Assembly: GCA_937899905.1 (NCBI GenBank)
Contig: CALCCF010000082.1
Span: forward strand, 1-59,386
Length of the DNA: 59,386 bases
Origin: an uncultured Phycisphaeraceae bacterium
GTDB lineage: Bacteria; Planctomycetota; Phycisphaerae; Phycisphaerales; UBA1924
Direction: 5' to 3'
Position 1 is the first letter of the stretch. Each line of letters starts with the position of its first letter. Below the pieces are notes generated by a model. It worked only from the letters and a program-made list of their open reading frames with translations, was not told the DNA's origin and ran no database searches. Shown in pieces: positions 54,220 to 59,386 of this stretch. A program made the position numbers and the translations under genes.

Positions 54220-55142
54220 GCGAGACCCCGCCAAGACACGTGCCATCGATCGCGCTGCTGACGTGCCGGCACCACGACCACATCGACCACGCGTCCGAGG
54301 GTGCGCTGATGCAGGCGCTGGTTCGTCGCGGGGCGATCGTGAGCTACGTGGCGTGGGATGACGTGCTCGGTCCGGTCAAGCGAGCGGATGGTCCGCCGGT
54401 GGGTCTGGCTGTCGATGCCGACGCGTACGTCCTGCGGACGACGTGGGACTACTGGGATCGACTCGACCAGTTCAGGGCGTTCATCGATGCCATGGCGGAC
54501 CCGGTGCTCTTGAACCCGCCGAAGACGGTGCTCGCCAACCTACACAAGTCCTACCTGCGCGAGCTCGAGGCCAGCGGGGTGGGCATCGTGCCGACGATCT
54601 TCGTCCAGCGAGGTGAGGAACGGTCGGCGGCCGACGAGGCGCAGTCGCGCGGCTGGTCGGTGGTCGTCGCCAAGCCCAGTGTGGGCGCGGCCGGGAGCGG
54701 TCTTCAGAGGTTCGATCGAGTCGAGGACGGCCTCGTCGAATACTTGCAAGAGTTGACCGCCGAAGGTATGGCCCTCGTGCAGCGGTTCCTGCCGCGCGTG
54801 GCGAGCGAGGGTGAGACGTCGCTGGTGTACTTCGATGGCGCGTTGTCGCACGCGGTGACCAAGGTGCCCGCCGCGGGCGATTACCGATCGCAGGTCGACT
54901 TTGGCGGCGTGTACACGCTGGTCGAGGCGACGGCGGATCAGCGCGGTGCCGCCGAGCGGACGCTGCGCGCCTGGGAAGAACACTACGGCGAGCGACCCCT
55001 CTACGCTCGTGTCGATCTGGTGCCGGACATGGACGGCGAGCCGCTGCTCGGGGAGCTGGAACTCATCGAGCCCGAGCTGTTCCTGGATTTACACGAGGAC
55101 GCGGCCGCAACGTTCGCCGACGCGATCATGGCCCGCGTCTAG
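54216..55142 (+). CDS. ATP-grasp enzyme (RimK/glutathione synthetase-like)
   Basis: 308 aa from a GTG at 54216 that overlaps the previous stop (GTGA). ATP-grasp layout: a Rossmann-like start (PSIALLTCRHHDH, ALMQALVRRGAIVSYVAWDD), RTTWDYWDRLDQFRAF, the lysine segment VVVAKPSVGAAGSGLQR, and the metal-binding end LLGELELIEPELFLDL. It should couple ATP to carboxylate-amine ligation. The substrate is unknown, and the small lipoprotein upstream gives no clue. Confidence 0.84.
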   Translation: MSETPPRHVPSIALLTCRHHDHIDHASEGALMQALVRRGAIVSYVAWDDVLGPVKRADGPPVGLAVDADAYVLRTTWDYWDRLDQFRAFIDAMADPVLLNPPKTVLANLHKSYLRELEASGVGIVPTIFVQRGEERSAADEAQSRGWSVVVAKPSVGAAGSGLQRFDRVEDGLVEYLQELTAEGMALVQRFLPRVASEGETSLVYFDGALSHAVTKVPAAGDYRSQVDFGGVYTLVEATADQRGAAERTLRAWEEHYGERPLYARVDLVPDMDGEPLLGELELIEPELFLDLHEDAAATFADAIMARV

Positions 55143-55321
55143 GAACACGCCCTCCCGCTTCGCGCTTTCTTTGGCGCTCCCTCACAAGCACTTCGTGCAT
55201 CGCACACGCGTTCTTCGCGCACCGCTCGCGTCGTGGCAACACGAGACGCGCGTGTGCCCGGTATTGATTTGTTCCAGTTTTTGGGCGAATCAACACCCCA
55301 CGCAAAGAGGATGAGCTGAAG

Positions 55322-57271
55322 ATGAACACCCATGGCCTCACCGCTTCGATCCTGCTGGCCCTGGCCGCCGGCACCGCCTCGGCCCAGTCGGCCGACTTCT
55401 ACCTGCACGTGCTGCACCACAACGACGCCGAGAGCCAGCTGCTCAACGCCGGTGCCGGCGCGCTCGAGGACTTCGGCGGTGTCGACCGCTTCGCGACGGT
55501 CGTCGCCAACCTGCGGGCCGAGGCCCAGGTCTTCCCGGCTGGCTTCGACAGCGGCTCGGTGCTCATCACCAGCGGTGACAACTTCCTGGCCGGCCCCGAG
55601 TTCAGCGCCAGCCTCGACGCGGGCGTGCCGTTCTTCGACACCATCGCCCTCGACCTGATCGGCTACGACGCCTTCGCGATCGGCAACCACGAGTTCGACT
55701 TCGGCCCCGACGTGCTCGAGGACTTCATCGCCGGCTTTACGACCAACCCGGCCCCCTTCGTCTCGGCCAACCTGGACTTCTCGGGCGAGGCCGGCCTGCA
55801 GGCGCTGGTTGACAGCGGCCGCATCGCCTCGAGCACGGTTATCGACGTTGCCACCAGCATGGGCGGCACCGTCCAGGTCGGCATCGTCGGCGCGACGACC
55901 ACCAGCCTGCCCTTCATCTCCAGCCCGCGCGGCGTGGTCGTCAGCGACATCCTGCCGGCCGTGCAGGCCGAGGTCGATGCGCTGACCGCCGATGGCGTGG
56001 ACATCATCCTGCTGACCAGCCACCTGCAGGGCGTGACCACCGAGCTCGACCTCATCGGCAGCCTGCGCAACGTCGACGCCGTGATCGGCGGCGGCGGCGA
56101 CGAGCTGCTGGCCAACCCCGATGATCTGCTGATCCCCGGCGACGAGCCCGCGGTGGTTCTGGGCGAGAGCGGCTACCCGCTGACACGGACCGACGCCGAC
56201 GGCGCGACCGTGCCCGTCGTGACCACCGCCGGCGCGTACAAATACGTCGGCCGCCTGATCCTGGGCTTCGACACCGAGGGCAACCTGGTCGAGGTGCTCG
56301 ACGAGTCCGGCCCGGTGCGCGTCTCGGGCATCGGCGATGACGCCGTGCTGGGCGATCCGCTCATCCGCAGGCTCGTTGTGAACCCAGTCCAGGACGCCGT
56401 CGATGCGCTGGCCGCCAACGTGATCGGCACCAGCGAGGTCGACCTCGACGGCCGCCGCTCGAGCGTCCGCAACATCGAGACGAACCTGGGCAACCTCATC
56501 GCTGACAGCTTCCTGGCCACGGCCACCGAGCTGGCCCCGACTTTCGGCACGCCCGTGCCCGACGTCGCGCTGGCCAACGGCGGGGGCATCCGCAACGACA
56601 GCATCATCCCCGCCGGCGACATCACCGAGCTGGACACCTTCGACATCCTGCCCTTCACCAACTTCGTGACCGTCGTCGAGGCGATCCCCGCGACGCAGTT
56701 CAAGGAGATCCTCGAGAACGCCGTGAGCCGCCAGGGCCAGTCCAACGGCCGCTTCGCGCAGGTCGCCGGCTTCACCTTCGAGTACGACTTCCGCGGCACG
56801 GCCCAGGTGATCGAGGACGACGTCGTCACCGTGGCGGGCGAGCGCGTCCGCCGCGTGACGCTTGCCGATGGCACCGCCATCGTCGAGGACTTCGCCGTTG
56901 TCCCCGGCGCACCCGAGGTCGACGTCGCGATCGTCGACTTCCTGGCCCGCGGCGGCGACCAGTACCCGTTCCGAGGCGCCCCCTTCACCAGCCTGGGCGT
57001 GACCTACCAGCGCAGCCTGTTCGACCAGATCTCGGTTCGCCTGGGTGGCCTCGTCGCCGAGTCGGCCTACCCCGAGGGCGGCGAGGGCCGCATCGTGCCC
57101 AGCTGCTACGCCGACTTCAACCTGGACGGCGGCGTCGACCTGTTCGACTTCCTGGCTTTCCAGAACGCCTTCAACGACGGCGACCTCTCGGCCGACTGCG
57201 ACCGCGATGGCGAGCTGGATCTGTTCGACTTCCTGTGCTTCCAGAACGCGTTCGACCAAGGCTGCTCGTAA
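55322..57271 (+). CDS. Secreted 5'-nucleotidase/cyclic-phosphodiesterase with GC-type dockerin
   Basis: 649 aa. A signal peptide ends ASAQSAD. The metallophosphatase half begins with LHVLHHNDAESQLL and contains LITSGDNFLAG, AIGNHEFDFGPDVLEDF and ILLTSHLQGV. The nucleotidase C-terminal half has NLGNLIADSFLATA, VALANGGGIRND and DILPFTNFV. The tail is the duplicated dockerin (ADFNLDGGVDLFDFLAFQN, ADCDRDGELDLFDFLCFQN) ending NAFDQGCS. Codons are strongly C-ending compared with neighbours, consistent with high expression. It would salvage phosphate or nucleosides at the surface. Confidence 0.9.
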   Translation: MNTHGLTASILLALAAGTASAQSADFYLHVLHHNDAESQLLNAGAGALEDFGGVDRFATVVANLRAEAQVFPAGFDSGSVLITSGDNFLAGPEFSASLDAGVPFFDTIALDLIGYDAFAIGNHEFDFGPDVLEDFIAGFTTNPAPFVSANLDFSGEAGLQALVDSGRIASSTVIDVATSMGGTVQVGIVGATTTSLPFISSPRGVVVSDILPAVQAEVDALTADGVDIILLTSHLQGVTTELDLIGSLRNVDAVIGGGGDELLANPDDLLIPGDEPAVVLGESGYPLTRTDADGATVPVVTTAGAYKYVGRLILGFDTEGNLVEVLDESGPVRVSGIGDDAVLGDPLIRRLVVNPVQDAVDALAANVIGTSEVDLDGRRSSVRNIETNLGNLIADSFLATATELAPTFGTPVPDVALANGGGIRNDSIIPAGDITELDTFDILPFTNFVTVVEAIPATQFKEILENAVSRQGQSNGRFAQVAGFTFEYDFRGTAQVIEDDVVTVAGERVRRVTLADGTAIVEDFAVVPGAPEVDVAIVDFLARGGDQYPFRGAPFTSLGVTYQRSLFDQISVRLGGLVAESAYPEGGEGRIVPSCYADFNLDGGVDLFDFLAFQNAFNDGDLSADCDRDGELDLFDFLCFQNAFDQGCS

Positions 57272-57299
57272 GACCAGCACGCTTGTGAACCCACACACC

Positions 57300-57344
57300 G
57301 GCGGCCCGGGCGCGCACACAGGATGTGCTTGAGCCCGGGCCGCC
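57300..57344 (+). terminator. Strong hairpin past the 5'-nucleotidase gene
   Basis: GGCGGCCCGGGC (57300-57311) and GCCCGGGCCGCC (57333-57344) form a perfect 12-bp stem, with a smaller inner stem in the loop (GCACA and TGTGC). It lies 29 bp past the stop. Only a weak T run follows (TTGTCG), so it may act as an mRNA 3' stabiliser as well as a terminator. Confidence 0.65.
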
Positions 57345-57429
57345 TTGTCGTGCGCCGCGCACGCGAAAGGCGGATCGACGGGCCAGAACGGCGCCCGCGG
57401 ATCCGCCCTCCGGGATGTGTGTGGTCCGC

Positions 57430-58083
57430 TTACGCCGCTTCGGTCTGCGCGCTCTGCTGGGCGTTTCCAACACCCAGGCGCACGACCGTGATCGGCCCCT
57501 GCGTCACCTTGTCGGTCTGCTGCGCGTTGATCTGGTAGCGCACCTCATCGATACCAAAGGGAAGGCCGCTGTCGGTGAACGCCTTGTCGGTCACCGTCGC
57601 GATCACCGAGTACGCCGTCTCGGTCGCCAGCTGCCGGCTGACGATGTAGAACGTGCCCTGCGGCCCCCTGCCCTTCCACTTGAGCTCGAGCGCGCCATTG
57701 GGCAGCAGCGTGGTGCCCACGTCGCTGGGCGCATCGGGCGCGGGCGTCTCGCCGGGGGGCGCCTTGGGGCTCAGGTCGGCGAGCACGTAGACCTGCGGGT
57801 CGTCGCTGCTGGCGGCGAAGGCCTTGACGGTCAGGATCAGGTCGCGCGCACCCTCGATCGCGGTATCGGCCTTGTCGTAGTAGTTCTGCGTCGCGCTCTT
57901 GCTGGCGGCGCGCGCCGCGCCAGCGGCCGTCCGTGCGGTATCGGCCTGAGCGGTGGCGCTCGCCAGGGCCGCGACGTCGGCGGCATCGACGCCGATGGCG
58001 GCGGCGTTTTCCGTCCACGTGGCGAGGCGGTCGGTGATCCAGTCCAGTGCGTTTCCGCGCTGTGTGGGCAAATTGCGTCCCAT
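57430..58083 (-). CDS. Protein with a fibronectin-III-like domain
   Basis: 217 aa from the ATG at 58083 with AGGAG upstream. The N-terminal half is Ala-rich helix (DWITDRLATWTENAAAIGV, then ATAQADTARTAAGAARAASK). The C-terminal half looks like fibronectin type III: LLPNGALELKWKGRGPQGTF, YIVSRQLATETAYSVIATV and EVRYQINAQQTDKVTQGPI. No signal peptide. Function not recognised; the layout suggests a structural or binding protein. It converges on the nucleotidase gene's hairpin. Confidence 0.75.
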   Translation of the reverse strand: MGRNLPTQRGNALDWITDRLATWTENAAAIGVDAADVAALASATAQADTARTAAGAARAASKSATQNYYDKADTAIEGARDLILTVKAFAASSDDPQVYVLADLSPKAPPGETPAPDAPSDVGTTLLPNGALELKWKGRGPQGTFYIVSRQLATETAYSVIATVTDKAFTDSGLPFGIDEVRYQINAQQTDKVTQGPITVVRLGVGNAQQSAQTEAA

Positions 58084-58251
58084 GTCGGAACTCCTGTCTT
58101 GAGCGGGGCCTGGCACGGCGCCCCACGAGGTTGGTGGTGGCCGGGCACCCGCCCGGCCTGCGGAGTTGATCGACGGTCGAGGGACGCGACTTTGGTCCGA
58201 TGATGATGATCGGCGAAAGAAGTTTGCAAGTCGTTGGGGGAACCAAAGTTA

Positions 58252-58503
58252 GAACGCTCCTCCGCGGACGGCCATGGCCGGCCGGGGACCGCGACGCGCG
58301 CCGGGCGATGCGTGGCGACGGACCAGGCCCACGCGCACACGGGCCAGCGCCATGCGCCGATGGCCCGCGTTCACGCGCCGATGGACCTTGCTCATGCGCC
58401 CACGGCCGATCGGCGCGTGCATCCAGCCCATCGGCGCATGCGTACCGTCCGGCAACAGCGATCGGTGGCGGGTGCGCACGCGCCGACGGCCTCCGGGCAG
58501 GTT
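58252..58503. repeat. 21-bp degenerate tandem array 3
   Basis: The 612-bp gap 58084-58695 contains about twelve 21-bp units from 58252. The unit at 58357 begins CCGATGGCCCGCGTTCACG and that at 58378 CCGATGGACCTTGCTCATG, and most units end in GCG, GTG or ATG. The first unit starts GAACGCTCCTCCGCG, close to the GAAC units of array 2. It sits between a divergent minus-strand gene and the plus-strand FG-GAP gene at 58696. The other parts of the gap hold no recognised gene. Confidence 0.82.
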
Positions 58504-58695
58504 GAGCCAGACCCTATCTCGAGCTCGACCTGAGCCAGGCGGCCCAACCAACGCCTCCCCTGGGTTGCCCGACCGCGACCGCTCGCCCCGCCCTTCATAC
58601 CGACCGCCCACCCCCCCCCCGCCCGGCTGGCGGGCCCCGATGGCCCCGCACCCACGCCCGGCAAAGAACCCGCCCCCGCAAGGAGGAACCCCGCC

Positions 58696-59386
58696 ATGAT
58701 CCGACGACACCAGCTCGTCATTGCGCTCGTCCTGTCAGCCGCCATGCCGATGGCGGCGTCGGGACAATCCTGCGACGTGGACGAGATCTTCTCGCTGACC
58801 ACTTTCTATGACGTCGGCGAAGGGCCGACATCGGTGGCGATCGGGGACCTCGATGGCGATGGCGACAACGACCTCGCCGTCGCCAACGTTAATAGCGATG
58901 ACGTCAGCGTGCTGCTCAACAACGGGGACGGCACGTTCGCCGGCGACACGCGATATGGCGGCGGCGAGTCACCCGTGTCGCTGGTGATCGCCGATCTGGA
59001 TGGCGATGGCGACAACGATCTCGCCGTGACGAACCCCCTTGTGGACAGCGTTGGCGTGCTGCTCAATGGCGGCGGTGGAGTGTTCGCACTGCCAGCGGTT
59101 GTTGATTCGATCGCATCGCCTCGCTCTCTCGCAGTCGCCGATCTCGATGGTGACGGCGACGCGGACCTGGCCGTCAGCAGCTCCGCGGGCAACGAGGTCG
59201 GGCTCCTGCTCAACAATGGCGATGCGACCTTCTCCCTCAACGTCCTTGGCGGTGTCGGCACGGCCGCAGGGGCGCTCTCGGCCGGCGACCTCGATGGGGA
59301 TGGTGATCCCGACCTGGCCGTGACGGATCTGTTCCGCAACGACGTTGGCATACTGCTGAACAACGGCGACGCCACGTTCGCGCCCG
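58696..59386 (+). CDS. Secreted FG-GAP/VCBS repeat protein, 3' end beyond the window
   Basis: At least 230 aa; start preceded by AGGAGGAAC. A signal peptide (MPMAASGQSCD) is followed by about five VCBS blades: VAIGDLDGDGDNDLAVANVN, VSVLLNNGDGTF, then LVIADLDGDGDNDLAVTNPL and so on. It resembles the genes at 1882-3207 and 3259-4560. I expect a dockerin tail past the window end, which I cannot see. Confidence 0.88.
   Translation, partial: MIRRHQLVIALVLSAAMPMAASGQSCDVDEIFSLTTFYDVGEGPTSVAIGDLDGDGDNDLAVANVNSDDVSVLLNNGDGTFAGDTRYGGGESPVSLVIADLDGDGDNDLAVTNPLVDSVGVLLNGGGGVFALPAVVDSIASPRSLAVADLDGDGDADLAVSSSAGNEVGLLLNNGDATFSLNVLGGVGTAAGALSAGDLDGDGDPDLAVTDLFRNDVGILLNNGDATFAP

Noticed and set aside
55139-57319. 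726-codon minus-strand frame opposite the 5'-nucleotidase gene
   Set aside because: Antisense shadow created by the strong C-ending codon bias of the real gene.
58200-58533. Two small plus-strand frames across array 3
   Set aside because: They translate the 21-bp repeat; no ribosome-binding site and no conserved domain.
1-59386. tRNA, rRNA or other structured RNA genes
   Set aside because: I looked for T-loop-like and rRNA-like sequences and found none that I could support.

Overview
The window is GC-rich and densely coding, and looks chromosomal from a planctomycete of the class Phycisphaerae (order Phycisphaerales or a close relative). The evidence is a family of secreted proteins that all end in a duplicated EF-hand-like dockerin module with a terminal Gly-Cys, an N-terminal LEPR-V-LL motif on a large surface protein, an exosortase/EpsI locus, a prepilin-like protein with a late DG motif, and a PBP2/RodA peptidoglycan elongation pair. 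Placement is by gene content only; no rRNA or tRNA gene was recognised.

Layout. 1-8.7 kb: the 3' part of a pentapeptide-repeat membrane protein gene with an in-frame TAG, then four minus-strand secreted FG-GAP/VCBS propeller proteins with GC-type dockerin tails. Two of these are followed by arrays of degenerate 21-bp tandem repeats. 8.9-16 kb: a plus-strand run of mrdA (PBP2), rodA, rsmG, a small membrane protein and a DinG-type helicase. 16-19.75 kb: a tightly overlapping minus-strand surface-polysaccharide operon with a nucleotidyltransferase-like protein, an exosortase-like protein, an EpsI-like protein and a sugar transferase. The first two appear to lack their usual catalytic residues. 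20-27.1 kb: single housekeeping and transport genes (AbgT transporter, ureohydrolase, an orphan atpC, an orphan FecCD permease, a HExxH protein, rpmE, CBS, HIT and PilZ proteins). 27.4-36.1 kb: a small dockerin protein, a hypothetical protein, an FAD oxidoreductase, a LuxR-type regulator, a lipoprotein, a PLP decarboxylase and a double-domain glycosyltransferase. 36.3-43.7 kb: a LEPR-XLL cyclophilin surface protein, a second glycosyltransferase, a LptF/LptG-type permease pair and a prepilin-like protein. 43.7-51.2 kb: a minus-strand operon of phosphatase, mqnA, an unusual sigma-like HTH protein and gatB, then recR, a low-molecular-weight tyrosine phosphatase and a TlpA-like thioredoxin. 51.3-59.4 kb: a START-like protein, an acyl-CoA carboxyltransferase, a META lipoprotein, an ATP-grasp enzyme, a dockerin-tailed 5'-nucleotidase, a fibronectin-III-like protein, a third 21-bp array and the start of another FG-GAP protein.

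The strongest candidates for undescribed biology are (i) the GC-dockerin surface system, with six complete C-termini ending within one residue of a Gly-Cys and tail DNA so similar that cassette exchange or gene conversion is plausible; (ii) the 21-bp tandem arrays, two with a shared 24-bp motif and both just 3' of a dockerin stop codon; (iii) the exosortase operon with two apparent pseudoenzymes; and (iv) a multi-HTH sigma-like protein translationally coupled to gatB. All functional calls come from reading translations and motifs by eye; no database search was run.
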